Program-made: the position numbers and the translations under genes
From: VXNE01 sp965116625
GTDB taxonomy: Bacteria > Pseudomonadota > Gammaproteobacteria > Pseudomonadales > Azotimanducaceae
Length of the DNA stretch: 64,000 nt
NCBI GenBank assembly: GCA_965116625.1
Contig: OZ220717.1
Location: 4,464,001-4,528,000 of the forward strand
Direction: 5' to 3'
Notes under the pieces: model-generated
The model's input: only the letters and a program-made list of their open reading frames with translations
What the model was told of the DNA's origin: nothing
Database searches by the model: none
Part shown: piece after piece, positions 50,230 through 60,497 of the stretch
How the letters are laid out: the number at the start of each line of letters is the position of its first letter
Position numbering within the stretch: the stretch's first letter is position 1

Positions 50230-51231
50230 CTAACGAACCATGAGCGACCGGAAGAACACCCCGTCGCGCCGGGCAGCTTCTTCCAGGTCCGCGTCGTTGA
50301 ACAGGTGGTCTTCCCCCGCGTAGGTGTGAAACTCGTACGGGTGCGAACGCAGGTAGAGTTCCTTCGCGAGGCGAGCCGACCACGCGTAGGCGGCACCGCG
50401 GTCTCCGATCGCGTGGTGGATGATGACGGGGGCCGTGAGATGCTCCAGGTAGTGCAGGGGTTCGCCGCCTTCCCAGGCGAACGGTCCGTCCAGGGCCGCC
50501 AGGTCCTCATGGAGCCTGTCGATGACCTCTTTCGGGTGTTCGGCGCTGTCCGCCGCCAGTGGGTCCTCGTAACGCGAGTAGTAGAACGCCTGGTCCCAGA
50601 TGTCACCGCCCACGCTGGACCACAGCGAGGCGCCCTTGACGACATCGGTCGCCAGCAAGGCCCTGAGCGTGACCTCGCCGCCCATGGAATGGCCCCACAT
50701 GAAGACGTTCCGCAGATCGGCGTCCGCGATGTCGCCGAGTGCGGCGACCAGCGCGAGCACGTCCTGCGTGCAGTAGAGCGACTCGAGCATGCCCTCGGTG
50801 AACTCGAATCCCTCGGAGTCGCTGTGCCCGCGGTAGTCGGGCATGACGACGAGGAATCCCATCGCCGTGAACAGATCCGGAATGGCGCGGTAGTAGTCCC
50901 CCGGCCGCCAGTCAACGCCGTCCGACGTGATGCCATAGCGCGGAGGATCCGGATGGTGGCCGTGGTTGGCGACCAGCACCGGGAAGCCCTCCGACGGCTT
51001 GTCGATCCGGGGCGTTGCGACGAGCGCGTGGACCTTCAATCCCGCAGAGACGTAGGAGACGAGGTGTGCGTCGAAAGAGCCGCCACCGTCGACGGGGCGC
51101 ACGAACTCGAGCTGCGTATCGAAAGGCTTCGCCCGCAGCTCGTCGATGGACAACGGCGGCGGCTTGGCAACAGCGGCCGTTGCGGCCAGCAAGGCGATGG
51201 CGATGGAGCACGCCTGGGGTTTGGTCAGCAT
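50230..51231 (-). CDS. secreted alpha/beta hydrolase, acylaminoacyl-peptidase-like
   Basis: This 333-residue protein has a signal peptide (ACSIAIALLAATAAVA). The mature part has the dienelactone-hydrolase or prolyl-oligopeptidase-like fold: LVANHGHHPDPPRYG, the nucleophile elbow WGHSMGGEV and the final His in AGEDHLFND. A periplasmic esterase or peptidase function is likely. I chose ATG 51231; the upstream extension to 51318 would spoil the signal peptide. It lies 87 bases after the sulfatase gene on the same strand, so the two may be co-transcribed and work on the same imported or released substrate. Confidence 0.8.
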   Translation of the reverse strand: MLTKPQACSIAIALLAATAAVAKPPPLSIDELRAKPFDTQLEFVRPVDGGGSFDAHLVSYVSAGLKVHALVATPRIDKPSEGFPVLVANHGHHPDPPRYGITSDGVDWRPGDYYRAIPDLFTAMGFLVVMPDYRGHSDSEGFEFTEGMLESLYCTQDVLALVAALGDIADADLRNVFMWGHSMGGEVTLRALLATDVVKGASLWSSVGGDIWDQAFYYSRYEDPLAADSAEHPKEVIDRLHEDLAALDGPFAWEGGEPLHYLEHLTAPVIIHHAIGDRGAAYAWSARLAKELYLRSHPYEFHTYAGEDHLFNDADLEEAARRDGVFFRSLMVR

Positions 51232-51318
51232 GATGGGCCGCCCGTTTCGGTTGAGCCTGACCGCAGGATTGTGCCACGCGGGTGGAAAACGGCCCCCGGC
51301 GATTTCACCTCGCGGCAT

Positions 51319-52797
51319 TCAGTACTCCGGGTACTCCTGGTGAAGGTTGGTCGGGATGCCACCGCCCTGGTACACCTTGAGTTGCGCCTCGTTCAGGTTC
51401 GCCAGCAGGTGATCGAAATACTCCGCCAGGAACTGGTCGCGCACACCCGAAAGGTGCGGTTCGTTCACCAGGTTGCGCAGTTCGTCCGGGTCGTTCTCCA
51501 TGTCGTACAGCTCGAGCGGCTTTCGCGTCAGTGAATCGATGGTCATCTTGTACCGCTCGGTGCGCGCCATCGAGTACAGGTTCACTTCGCTGAAGACCAC
51601 GCCCTTGCCGCGCTGGGCATCGGGAGAATCCGGACCGGCCCCGATCTTCGGCAGCAGCGAGAGGCCGCGGCCGGCTTCAGCATGGGCCGCACCGGCAGCG
51701 TCAAGCAGGGTTGCGCAGATGTCGTAGTGGTCCGTCAGGCCGTGCGCCGTCCATGCCCTGGTTCCGCCCGGCGGTCTTGCGATGAGCGGAATGTTGAGCG
51801 CGCCCTCGTAAAACACTGATTTCTGGCAGAACAGGTGATCGCCGAGCATCTCGCCGTGGTCGGAGGTATAGACGATCCACGTGTTGTCCATCAGGCCCTT
51901 TTTCTCTAGGGCTTGGAGCACCAGCCCGATCGCGTCGTCGTCGAATGCGACCTTGGCGTAATAGTGGCTCGTGAACGTTCGGCTCTGGGACTCCGTCATG
52001 TCCTTGAGTCCCCTTCGCGAGAACATCCTCCCGATCTGCGGCGAGACGGGCTCGGCTGGCGGCTGCATGATCGCGGCGGGCATGTCCGGCGGGTCGAACA
52101 TGTCCCTGTACCTCGATGGCGCGTCGAACGGAGGATGCGGTCCCATCAGGCAGACCTGCAGGTAGAACGGCCTGTCGTCCGCGTAGCTCCGTATCCACTC
52201 CGACGCCGTGTTGGCGATGTACATGTCGATATGCTCGTCCTCGTCGAGGAGGTTGGGCAGGTGTTCCCAGGGCCGGAGGAATCCCGTCGCCTGCCCCAGC
52301 CGGAAATTGCGCGCGCAGTCCTCGTAGACCTGCAACTTCCCCCTCTCGGCCAGGAAGTCCGTGTAGTAGCACCGGTGGGTCGCCGAGGGAATGGTGTCCT
52401 TGGTCTCGTGGGCGATCTCGTATCCCCAGTCATGCAGTCCCGAGGCGTGGTCGCGCGTGTGGCCGTCGTCGGCCTGGTACAGCCGGAAATGGGTCTTGCC
52501 GATGACTGCGGTGCAGTATCCGGCATCCCGGATGTTCCTGACGTGACTCGGCCCGTGGCGGTCCGCCTCGTTGCGATTGCCCCAGGCGCCGTGTTCGTTG
52601 ACGTAGAGGCCGGTAATCAACGAAGCCCGCGCCGGCATGCACAACGGCGAATTCGTGTTGCAGTTCCTGAAGACCACGCCTTCGGTCGCGAGCGCATCCA
52701 GGTTCGGTGTTCGAACCGACGGATTCCCGACACAGCCAAGCGCATCGCCCCGGTGCTGGTCGGAGAAGATCAACAGGATGTTGGGTTGGTCTGGCAT
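51319..52797 (-). CDS. type I (formylglycine) sulfatase
   Basis: This 492-residue sulfatase begins NILLIFSDQHRGDALG, with the metal-binding Asp and the D-Q pattern typical of the family. The formylglycine motif is CMPARASLITG, with Cys53 to be oxidised. The later metal-site motif is YTSDHGEMLGDHLF. No signal peptide is apparent, so it may be cytoplasmic, as in choline-sulfatase-type enzymes. It would release sulfate from a sulfate ester. No formylglycine-generating enzyme is in the window; the CxPxR motif needs one elsewhere in the genome. Confidence 0.9.
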   Translation of the reverse strand: MPDQPNILLIFSDQHRGDALGCVGNPSVRTPNLDALATEGVVFRNCNTNSPLCMPARASLITGLYVNEHGAWGNRNEADRHGPSHVRNIRDAGYCTAVIGKTHFRLYQADDGHTRDHASGLHDWGYEIAHETKDTIPSATHRCYYTDFLAERGKLQVYEDCARNFRLGQATGFLRPWEHLPNLLDEDEHIDMYIANTASEWIRSYADDRPFYLQVCLMGPHPPFDAPSRYRDMFDPPDMPAAIMQPPAEPVSPQIGRMFSRRGLKDMTESQSRTFTSHYYAKVAFDDDAIGLVLQALEKKGLMDNTWIVYTSDHGEMLGDHLFCQKSVFYEGALNIPLIARPPGGTRAWTAHGLTDHYDICATLLDAAGAAHAEAGRGLSLLPKIGAGPDSPDAQRGKGVVFSEVNLYSMARTERYKMTIDSLTRKPLELYDMENDPDELRNLVNEPHLSGVRDQFLAEYFDHLLANLNEAQLKVYQGGGIPTNLHQEYPEY

Positions 52798-52978
52798 GGG
52801 ACGACTCGACTTTGGAAGCGGTGTGTTGCTGCCCTTTCGGCTTGGTGAACTGGCGACGGTGCCCGCAATCAGCGGCGCTTGAGGATCGTATCGGACCCGG
52901 GTGCAGCCCCCAGCCCACTGAGCTGGCCTCCACTCGACCGGAATTTGCCGCTATCGGACGCCGTGCCGTGTCCCAACT

Positions 52979-53425
52979 TCAGTCTCCGGATGTCCCGGCC
53001 GCGCCTGGCAGCCGGCTTCGCAACTCGGCAACCTCACCGACACTGACGTTGAGATGAAGTCGAAACGCACGCGTGTCGTCGGTGATGGTGGCTGACGCAG
53101 GGTCGTCGCCCTGGAAGGACAGGCCAGGCTCCGCCTGCACGACCCAGCGTTCGTCCACGCCCCTCGTGAGATACATCGACCGCAACGTGTAGACGTCATC
53201 GTGGCGGGTTACCGACAACACGACGCGATGTCCCTCACCAGACGGTGACTCCAGCAATGCCTCGGACATCCGACCCAACCCGACCAGCAGCCGCGGCGTG
53301 AAGACGCGCTCGCCGCTGCGTTCGACTTCGAGGTCGACCAGCGCAGCGTCCGGCGCGCCGGGTTTCGCAGCAAGTGGCAGCGCGGCGAGCAATGTGAGGA
53401 TGGCGGCGACGATACGGGCGTTCAT
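52979..53425 (-). CDS. secreted hypothetical protein
   Basis: This 148-residue protein has a signal peptide (ARIVAAILTLLAALPLAAK). The mature domain has alternating hydrophobic and polar segments (RVVLSVTRHDDVYTLRSMYL, FRLHLNVSVGEVAEL), suggesting a small beta-rich periplasmic protein. No family is recognised. It is divergent from the decarboxylase gene and 181 bases upstream of the sulfatase on the same strand. Confidence 0.65.
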   Translation of the reverse strand: MNARIVAAILTLLAALPLAAKPGAPDAALVDLEVERSGERVFTPRLLVGLGRMSEALLESPSGEGHRVVLSVTRHDDVYTLRSMYLTRGVDERWVVQAEPGLSFQGDDPASATITDDTRAFRLHLNVSVGEVAELRSRLPGAAGTSGD

Positions 53426-53611
53426 TTCGAATGAACCAGGTGACTGGCGGGAACCGCAATCCTACCGGTTTCCATGCGATGGGGGTGTGGTCCTCCTGAC
53501 ACAGGCATTCGGCACATACGGAAAGCGGACCCAGGTGGTGATATCCCGGTGCAGGTCACGGTACTCTTTCGAGGAGGCATCGAGACGCGTACAGCGTCGA
53601 AGGAGGATGGG

Positions 53612-55042
53612 GTGCAGGGTGACGACGGTAGTGGCTTGCGCATGACACCGGAGGCGATGCGGCGGCTGGCCGGCAAGGCGACAGAAGCACTCATCGACCG
53701 AATCGATAGCCTGAGCGACGAGAGACCCTGGGACGGGGATTTCCGCGAAGTCCTGGAGGGCCAGTTGGGCACCGCGCCTCCCGAACGCGGCCGGCCCGCG
53801 GAGGAGGTCCTGGAGCAGGCCCTGCGCGATGTCCTCCCGTACGCGGTGCGGCTCGATCATCCCCGGTGCTTCGGATTCGTTCCCTCGGCACCGACCTGGC
53901 CCGGCGTGGTGGCGGATTACCTTGCCGCCGGCTTCAACATCAACTCGTGCACGTGGCTCGTGGCGAGCGGGACCAGCCAACTCGAACTCGTCGTGGTGGA
54001 CTGGATACGCGACTGGATCGGGTATCCGGAAACCGGCGGGGGGCTGCTCACCAGCGGCGGTTCGGCGGCGAGCGTCGAAGCGCTGGTGGCGGCGCGGGAC
54101 GCGGCGGGGCATCCGGCCCGGCCCGCCGTCTATATGAGCGACCAGAGTCACAGCGCCCTGAAACGGGCGGCTTTCGTCGCCGGAGTCCGCCGCGAACACA
54201 TCCGGCTGGTGCCCTCCGACGACGATTTCCGAATGGACATGGCGGCGTTGCGGCAGTGCGTGGCCGACGACCGCGCCAAGGGACTGCAACCCATCGCCGT
54301 GTGCGCGAATGCGGGCACCACCGGCACGGGCGCCATCGACCCGTTAGAGCCGACGTCGGATTTCTGCGAACGCGAAGGCGTCTGGCTGCACGTGGATGCC
54401 GCCTACGGCGGATTCGCCCTGGTGACGGAGGGCGGCAAGGAACTGCTGGAGGGCATCGAGAGGGCGGATTCGGTAGGCATAGACGCGCACAAGTGGCTCT
54501 TCCAGCCCTACGAGGCGGGCGCGCTCATGGTGAAGGACGTGAAACACCTCGAAAACGCATTCGGGATTGGCAATGATGTCCTGCAGGACACCGTGTGGGG
54601 CGCGAACCACCCGAACTTCGCGGACCGGGGGCTGCAACTCAGCCGGACGGCGCGCGCCCTGAAGATCTGGATGTCCGTGCAGACCTTCGGGATGGACGCG
54701 TTTCGCGCGGCGGTGCAGAAAGGCCTGGACCTCGCGCGCCGTGCCGAGGCCTACGTCGAGGCCAGCACGGTCCTGGAGCTGATGACGCCGGTATCGCTGG
54801 GCGTCGTGTGCTTCCGCGTGAACCCGGGCGACGCGCGCGACGAGCACATGCTGGAGGAGGTCAATCGGAACGTATTGGCACGCGTGTTCTGGGACGAACT
54901 GTCGTTCTTCTCGTCGACTTCGTTGAAGGGGGTGTTCTCGCTACGCATATGTATCGTGAATCACACGACGACGTGGGAAGACGTGCGCATGACGCTCGAG
55001 CTGGTGGAGCGGCTCGGAGGGGAAGCGTTGGCGGACATGTGA
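53612..55042 (+). CDS. PLP-dependent decarboxylase, group II
   Basis: This 476-residue enzyme belongs to the aromatic/glutamate/DOPA decarboxylase group. The PLP lysine is Lys294 in DAHKWLFQPYEAGA, VDAAYGGFAL carries the cofactor-binding Asp, and GGSAASVEALVAARDA lies at the phosphate-binding region. It removes CO2 from an amino acid such as tryptophan, phenylalanine or DOPA; the substrate cannot be fixed from sequence. GTG 53612 has AGGAGG five bases upstream, better than the ATG at 53642. It is isolated from the genes on either side. Confidence 0.9.
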   Translation: MQGDDGSGLRMTPEAMRRLAGKATEALIDRIDSLSDERPWDGDFREVLEGQLGTAPPERGRPAEEVLEQALRDVLPYAVRLDHPRCFGFVPSAPTWPGVVADYLAAGFNINSCTWLVASGTSQLELVVVDWIRDWIGYPETGGGLLTSGGSAASVEALVAARDAAGHPARPAVYMSDQSHSALKRAAFVAGVRREHIRLVPSDDDFRMDMAALRQCVADDRAKGLQPIAVCANAGTTGTGAIDPLEPTSDFCEREGVWLHVDAAYGGFALVTEGGKELLEGIERADSVGIDAHKWLFQPYEAGALMVKDVKHLENAFGIGNDVLQDTVWGANHPNFADRGLQLSRTARALKIWMSVQTFGMDAFRAAVQKGLDLARRAEAYVEASTVLELMTPVSLGVVCFRVNPGDARDEHMLEEVNRNVLARVFWDELSFFSSTSLKGVFSLRICIVNHTTTWEDVRMTLELVERLGGEALADM

Positions 55043-55207
55043 GGCAGCCGGGAACGAGGGGCGCCGAAGCCCGGCTTCACGGTTCATAGGAAAACCTCGA
55101 CGACCCGCCTGGCCGTCCCGATCATGGTTGTCGTCGTGGAAGACGGTTGCCGGCGCAGTCGGGGTGCTCGTCGGCATCGTTGCGGGTAGCGGCGCGACCA
55201 TCCCCAC

Positions 55208-56155
55208 TCACTGCAGGCTGGTCGCCAGTTCCCGGGCTTCGGCTCGCATCAGCTCCGCCTGCCTCTCGATCCAGCGACTGACGTTCGCGTGCGGCAACAG
55301 GCCCAGCCGGTCCGCCCGATAGTCCAGTTCGCTCAGCACGCCCTCGTAGGGGCCGAATCCCTGGACTCGGTATGGCACCACGATCGCCGTCACTCCCTCG
55401 GCATTCGCTTGCCCAATGTACTGCTGGATCTCCCGCTCCGCCGCCGGCCTCTTGTCCGGCCAGTCTTCCCGCAGGGTGAAGACCCGGATGTCACTCAAAC
55501 CCAGTTGTTCACGGGCATTCCTGGTTCTCTGCGTGATCTTTTCGATCCAGCGCTGGTTCTCTGCGTCGTCCCCAGGTCCATGCGCGATTACGGCGACAAC
55601 TTCGTTTGCCGGATCGGAACTGAGCGCTCGGATGCGTGTAGTCAGCACTTCGTCCATTTCAGCGGCATCCGCCAATCCCTCGACGCTGACGTGAAACGCG
55701 AGTTCCGTATCCACTTTCCAGAACCCCATGGGCATGGCGTGCGACTCATGCGACCGATCCCGATCCCCCCAGGACGGGGCGCCATCCTGAAGGCCTAGAA
55801 TCTGCAGGGTCCGGTCATACCAGCTTTCACCGGAGACAAACACACGCACCACGCCGACCTGCCGGACGCCTTGGGATTCGAGCCTTCGAACGGCCGCTTC
55901 CATGGACCCCGCATCCGCCATGCCGAACGCGACTTCCACCGGAAAACTCGCCTTCAGGGGCTCTACCGCCTCAACCAGGTGTGCGTTCCATTCATCGCTG
56001 CCCCCATGCGCCATGACCATCACGCCAAAACTGAAGTCATCTCCTGGGCTCGGGCGTTCCAGTACAGCGGTCGACTCACACGAAGAAAGCGCCAGCGCAA
56101 TCGTGCCGACTGAAATCAACCGAGCGAACCCAGTCGCCCATTCATGCGTTCTCAT
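55208..56155 (-). CDS. CbiX/CbiK-like chelatase-fold lipoprotein
   Basis: This 315-residue protein has a lipobox (ALALSSC, Cys26), then two repeats resembling sirohydrochlorin/cobalt chelatase domains: VMVMAHGGSDEWNAHLVEAV with His50, and VVAVIAHGPGDDAENQRWIE. The fold normally holds a metal between His residues, so it may bind zinc, cobalt or nickel at the membrane. ATG 56155 follows GGAGG. It is downstream of a TonB receptor on the same strand (28 bases) and probably part of its operon, which fits the nearby ZrgA-type genes. Confidence 0.75.
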   Translation of the reverse strand: MRTHEWATGFARLISVGTIALALSSCESTAVLERPSPGDDFSFGVMVMAHGGSDEWNAHLVEAVEPLKASFPVEVAFGMADAGSMEAAVRRLESQGVRQVGVVRVFVSGESWYDRTLQILGLQDGAPSWGDRDRSHESHAMPMGFWKVDTELAFHVSVEGLADAAEMDEVLTTRIRALSSDPANEVVAVIAHGPGDDAENQRWIEKITQRTRNAREQLGLSDIRVFTLREDWPDKRPAAEREIQQYIGQANAEGVTAIVVPYRVQGFGPYEGVLSELDYRADRLGLLPHANVSRWIERQAELMRAEARELATSLQ

Positions 56156-56183
56156 GGTGTATCCCTCCTCCAGCTCACAGGCG

Positions 56184-58394
56184 CTATATGTCGATCTGCA
56201 AGTCGATTCGGAAGTTCATTCCGGGCTGCTGCGCGTTCTCGATTGCAGTTGTCGAGTCAGCGTTCAGGCTGCTGATGTTGATCCATCGGGCGTAGCGCTC
56301 ATCGAAGACATTGAACGCGCCGAACCGCAGGCGGACGGATTCCGAGAAGTCGTAGTTCCCGACCAGGTCGATCACGCTGTAGCTGTCGGCAGTCACTCTT
56401 TCGGACGTCGAAACCCGGTCCTTCTTGCCGACGGCCGTAAACAGCAGTTCGCCACCCCAGCGTCCCGACGGCGCGTCGAATCTCAGACCGGCCACCAGTG
56501 TGAGAGGATCCACCGAGTCAAGCGGTGTCGATGCGCTGAGGTTGTCGCCACGGGCACAGGCAAGCGCGGTGCGCGCCTGCCATTGCTCGCTGAGCAAGAG
56601 ACGCGCGTTGAACTCCGCGCCACGAATCCTCACTTCACCGACGTTTCGATTCTGGAACAGGCTGATCGAACCCCGCATGCCGGCAAACGCGCTCTCGATG
56701 AAATTCGTGTAGCGATTCCGATAAACGGCGACACTGACGAACGCGCCAGGGAAGCTTGCCCGCAATCCGAATTCCAGGCCCCTGCTGTTCTCGGCGAGGA
56801 GCTCCGGATTGGGCACTGTTGCGTATCGATACCCCAGGTTTACGAACGACTGGTTCGCTTCAGCAAAGTTGGGGGGCCGATAGCCCTCGGCGTATTGGCC
56901 GAACATGGACCAGTCCGTGTTGATGTCGTACAGGACGCCCAGGCTCAGGGAAACCGCAGCTTCATCGATCGACTCGACCGGAAAACCGTAACCGCTCACC
57001 TGGCCGGTGCCATCCAGCGACGGGTCCGGGATGGCTTCCATGCGGTAGCGGTCGTAACGCGCTCCGGGAACCAGGGTGAGTCCACTGTCCCGGAACACCA
57101 TTTCATCCTGGAGGTATATCCCGGAGCGTGATGTCGAGGTATCGGGAATGGTCTTGTTCGGAAACACTTCCGGTGGCGCGAACGGGTATGCCGAGATCCT
57201 GCAGGTGGTCCGACCGCTGGCCAGATCCTCGTCGCAGCGATTGCGGGGCCGCTGCGTGTCGGTTTCCTCGAGACTGGCGCCGTATGCAAGGGAATGCGTC
57301 AGCGCGCCTGTCGCGACTGTCTTGCGAAGGTTCAGATTCAGTGCCGAGGTCTGCTGGTCGAAGTCAAAGGTGGATTCCCTGCGCGCGCTGGTGCCGCGAT
57401 ACGTGCGGGGGTCGCGTGGATTGAGAAACGAATAGCTCGTGCGTGTCTGCGCGGTGTATTGGCTCGCATCGGTATCCTGCTGGTTCAGATCGAGTTCCAC
57501 TTCGTCGAATAGCCTGAGCCCCGCCCGCCACTCGTAGCGCATGCCGACGCGAAGCCGCTCGGTGTCGTCCAGGCCCCGGGAGTCCGATACCGACCGGCCG
57601 ATCTCGGAGTCGAGTCGGGTTTCGATCTCCTCCGCGAAGCTGTCCATGCTGAAGCCAAGTTGCTGGCCGGGAGCGATGTCGAAGTGCATCTGCAGCATCA
57701 GGCTGTCGGATCTGCCGTCCTGCGGATTCAGACTGCCGGGGCCATTCACTGCCTGCTCGGCGAACTGTCTCTGGGTGTACCGGGCCAGCAGGCCCACATC
57801 GCCGAACCGGGACGCCGCCGTGAATCCGCCTCGGTACTGCGCATCCGCATCGGCAGCGGACGCGCGAAAGCTGAGAGCCGCCCGACCCTCATCCAGGTAG
57901 TCGCCGGGCTTCCGGCTGGTCAGGATGACCGCCCCGCCTATGGCGTCGGCGCCGTACAGGGCCGAAGCGGGCCCGCGAATCAACTCGACGGTCTTGATGT
58001 TGTCGATGTCTACGCTGTCCCGGCCGTAGGAAGCCGGACCGGCGTGATAGATGTCGTTGCTGCGGATGCCGTCGAGAACCGTCAGCACGCGGTTGCCGCC
58101 GATACCGCGAATACTGAACCCCTCGTGACCACCCCGCCTGGCGGTGCTGATCGAAACACCGGGTTGGAAGCGAACCAGGTCGTCGAGGTCCTGAGCGACC
58201 TCCCTCTCCATGTCCCTGGCGGTAATCACGGAGACGGTTCCCGCAATGTCCTCGATGGTGCGCGGAAGTCGCGTAGCGTGGACAATCAACTCTTCGATCA
58301 GGTCGTCGCTTTCCTGGCCCGATGGAGCGGGCGCCTGCCCCGCAGCGGGCACCGCCAATGCGATCCCAGAGATTGCAACCAGCAGGAATCTCAA
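56184..58394 (-). CDS. TonB-dependent receptor, probable metal or metallophore uptake
   Basis: This 736-residue outer-membrane receptor has a signal peptide (FLLVAISGIALAVPAAG) and the TonB box EELIVHATRLP. The plug includes SIRGIGGNRVLTVLDGIRSN and VELIRGPASALYGADAIGGA. The layout resembles hemoglobin/transferrin-type receptors. A strong promoter upstream is overlapped by a long inverted repeat, as expected for a metal-controlled gene. The CbiX-like gene follows and the DUF3299/ABC/ZrgA genes lie upstream on the same strand, so I infer zinc or a similar metal as cargo. Confidence 0.9.
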   Translation of the reverse strand: MRFLLVAISGIALAVPAAGQAPAPSGQESDDLIEELIVHATRLPRTIEDIAGTVSVITARDMEREVAQDLDDLVRFQPGVSISTARRGGHEGFSIRGIGGNRVLTVLDGIRSNDIYHAGPASYGRDSVDIDNIKTVELIRGPASALYGADAIGGAVILTSRKPGDYLDEGRAALSFRASAADADAQYRGGFTAASRFGDVGLLARYTQRQFAEQAVNGPGSLNPQDGRSDSLMLQMHFDIAPGQQLGFSMDSFAEEIETRLDSEIGRSVSDSRGLDDTERLRVGMRYEWRAGLRLFDEVELDLNQQDTDASQYTAQTRTSYSFLNPRDPRTYRGTSARRESTFDFDQQTSALNLNLRKTVATGALTHSLAYGASLEETDTQRPRNRCDEDLASGRTTCRISAYPFAPPEVFPNKTIPDTSTSRSGIYLQDEMVFRDSGLTLVPGARYDRYRMEAIPDPSLDGTGQVSGYGFPVESIDEAAVSLSLGVLYDINTDWSMFGQYAEGYRPPNFAEANQSFVNLGYRYATVPNPELLAENSRGLEFGLRASFPGAFVSVAVYRNRYTNFIESAFAGMRGSISLFQNRNVGEVRIRGAEFNARLLLSEQWQARTALACARGDNLSASTPLDSVDPLTLVAGLRFDAPSGRWGGELLFTAVGKKDRVSTSERVTADSYSVIDLVGNYDFSESVRLRFGAFNVFDERYARWINISSLNADSTTAIENAQQPGMNFRIDLQIDI

Positions 58395-58488
58395 GACTGC
58401 CGACCCCTTGCCGGATTGCGGTTGCCTCGACGCCAGTTGCCATTCATGACCTGCTCCCCCGGTTGGTAGGCTTTTTCAGTTGACCGGA

Positions 58489-58517
58489 AGCATAGGGAAG
58501 TAGTTCCTGCATGTAAA
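58489..58517 (-). promoter_or_regulatory. promoter of the metal-type TonB receptor
   Basis: On the minus strand TTTACA at 58512-58517 and TATGCT at 58489-58494 are spaced by exactly 17 bases. The -35 lies inside the inverted repeat at 58512-58544, so a repressor bound there would block RNA polymerase. Confidence 0.6.
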
Positions 58518-58544
58518 TACAAATGATATAGATTCGTATTTACA
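58512..58544. promoter_or_regulatory. 33-bp inverted repeat, probable metalloregulator operator
   Basis: The arms are TGTAAATACAAAT (58512-58524) and ATTCGTATTTACA (58532-58544), 13 bases each with one mismatch, separated by GATATAG. It covers the -35 of the receptor promoter. Length and placement fit a repressor of the Fur/Zur class or a similar dimer, but the sequence is not a classical Fur or Zur box. Confidence 0.6.
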
Positions 58545-58688
58545 ATACGCGGAGAGGAGAGATGTCGGCCATTGACGACTTCGATAGCCAGGAGGCCGCG
58601 CCGTAGAGCGACGGGTCAGTTCGTAGGGGCAGGAGTACCGGCCGCTACCGGCGGCCGGGGCAACCAATCAGGAACGGATCAACTCGCC

Positions 58689-59174
58689 TCAGTACTGGTA
58701 TGCCTCAATCCCCTCCCCTTCCATCGAATACCCCGCTTCCGCAATCTCGGAGGCATAGGGTTCAAGCCCGAGCTTGCCGATGACCCAGACGGGGTCCCAG
58801 ATGCTGTTGATCTCGACCGGTTTCTCGAACTTCACGTAGACGATCTGGTTCGGCGGCGGCGGGGGCACATGGATACAGGCACCGAAGTAGGGAACGAGCA
58901 GGGAACTCGTGACCTTCCCCTCGACGAGGTCGAGGGGAACCATGAAACCGGGAATCTTGACCTTCTGGCCATTGAGTTCCGGCACGACCCCGGTGGGGAC
59001 TTGGAAGCTGTCAAAGGAGGGAATGGCGGAGTGATCGAGCCATTGGGATGCCGGGGGTTCCTGGTCGGGGGGCAGAAGGTCCTCCCATTCCAGTTCCCGT
59101 ACCTCACTGCCCTCGCCGGCGAACGCGGTCAGGGCGCAGGCAGCGAGAATGAACCAGAGAAAGTGCCGTGCCAA
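58689..59174 (-). CDS. DUF3299 protein
   Basis: This 161-residue protein, after a signal peptide (HFLWFILAACALTAFA), matches DUF3299: VKIPGFMVPLDLVEGKVTSS and the motif LVPYFGACIHVPPPPPNQIV with Cys and His in a conserved context. The family accompanies FtsX-type exporters or ZrgA clusters and may bind metal. The start is TTG 59174, chosen because AAGGAGG lies exactly five bases upstream; upstream in-frame ATGs at 59198 and 59225 have poorer sites. It follows the permease gene on the same strand by 68 bases. Confidence 0.8.
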   Translation of the reverse strand: MARHFLWFILAACALTAFAGEGSEVRELEWEDLLPPDQEPPASQWLDHSAIPSFDSFQVPTGVVPELNGQKVKIPGFMVPLDLVEGKVTSSLLVPYFGACIHVPPPPPNQIVYVKFEKPVEINSIWDPVWVIGKLGLEPYASEIAEAGYSMEGEGIEAYQY

Positions 59175-59242
59175 AGAAACCTCCTTGTCCGGCGGCATTG
59201 TGTCCTGTACGCGGCGTCGCGGCAATCCCGTCGTCGGACTCC

Positions 59243-60497
59243 TCAGGTCCGGATAGACAGCCCGTCGGAGAGCGAGAACCGGTATGCGCGCCAGGCCGGC
59301 AATGCCGCGATCACTCCGGCGGCAACCGTGACCACGACAACCACGGCGCCATCGAACCAGCCCGGCAGGCCCGGGGCGAGGTAGAGCCCGAACCGCTCCA
59401 GCACGAACGGGCGGGCAGCGAACATGCCCGCATGGATCGCCGTTACGCCGGCGACAGCGGCCGTCCCGGCGAGGATGACCGCCTCAGCGATCAGGAGTCC
59501 GAATACCATGCCTGGCCCGGCGCCCATGGACCGCAGCACGGCCATCTCCCGGCGTCGTTCGGCGAGACTGGTCAGGAGCGTCGTCAGCAGGCCGACGAGG
59601 CCTGCGGCGATCACGAACGCGCTGACCCCGAGGAGGGCCGTTTCCGCGACTCCCACCAGTTCCCAGAGCTGCTGCAGCGTCACGCCCGGAACGATCGCCA
59701 TCAGCGGTTCGCGCTGGTACTCGTTGATGAACCGCTGAAGACTGAACACCATCAGGCGCGACTCGAGGCCAACGATGCAGGCCGTGATCGCGTCGGGTTC
59801 GAGTGCGCCCGCGACGGCGCCGGTGGCATCGACACTCAGTCCCGCGTACTGGCGCGGGTCATCGGCCGCGTGGATCGCCTCGATCCCGGCCAGCGTGACG
59901 TGCACGGTCCGGTCCACCGGCGTCCCGGTGCGGCGCAGGATGCCGGTGACCAGGAACGGCAGTTCGTCGTGGTGCTCGAAGCTCACGTCGCCGATGCCGT
60001 GGGAGACGATGATGCGGTCGCCGACGGCGTAGCCGAGGGCATTCGCGACGTCCGCGCCGAGCACGGCGTCGTTCACGCGGGCGAACACCTCGCCCTCCGC
60101 GAACTCGAGACTTCGCTCCCTTCCAAAGCGGTAATGGTCGAAGTAGCCCGAGTCGGTGCCGAGCACCCGGAACCCGCGGTGCGCATCGCCGAGGGAGATG
60201 GGTATGGTCCAGGCGACCTCGGGCCGGGCGCCGATCTCCCCGTAGCTGTCCCAGGAGATGTTGTTCGTGGCGTCGCCGATGCGGAACACGGAGTACAGGA
60301 GGAGGTTGATCGGTCCGCTGCGGGCGCCAACGATCAGGTCGGCCCCCGAAATCGTGCTGGTGAAACTGGCCCGCGCTTCGGTCCGCAGGCGGTCCACACC
60401 GATCAGCAGGGCGACGCTCACCGCCACCGAAAGGACGGTCAGGCCCGCCGTCAGGCGCCGGTTCGCAAGGCTCCTCGCAGCAAGGGAGACGAGGACC

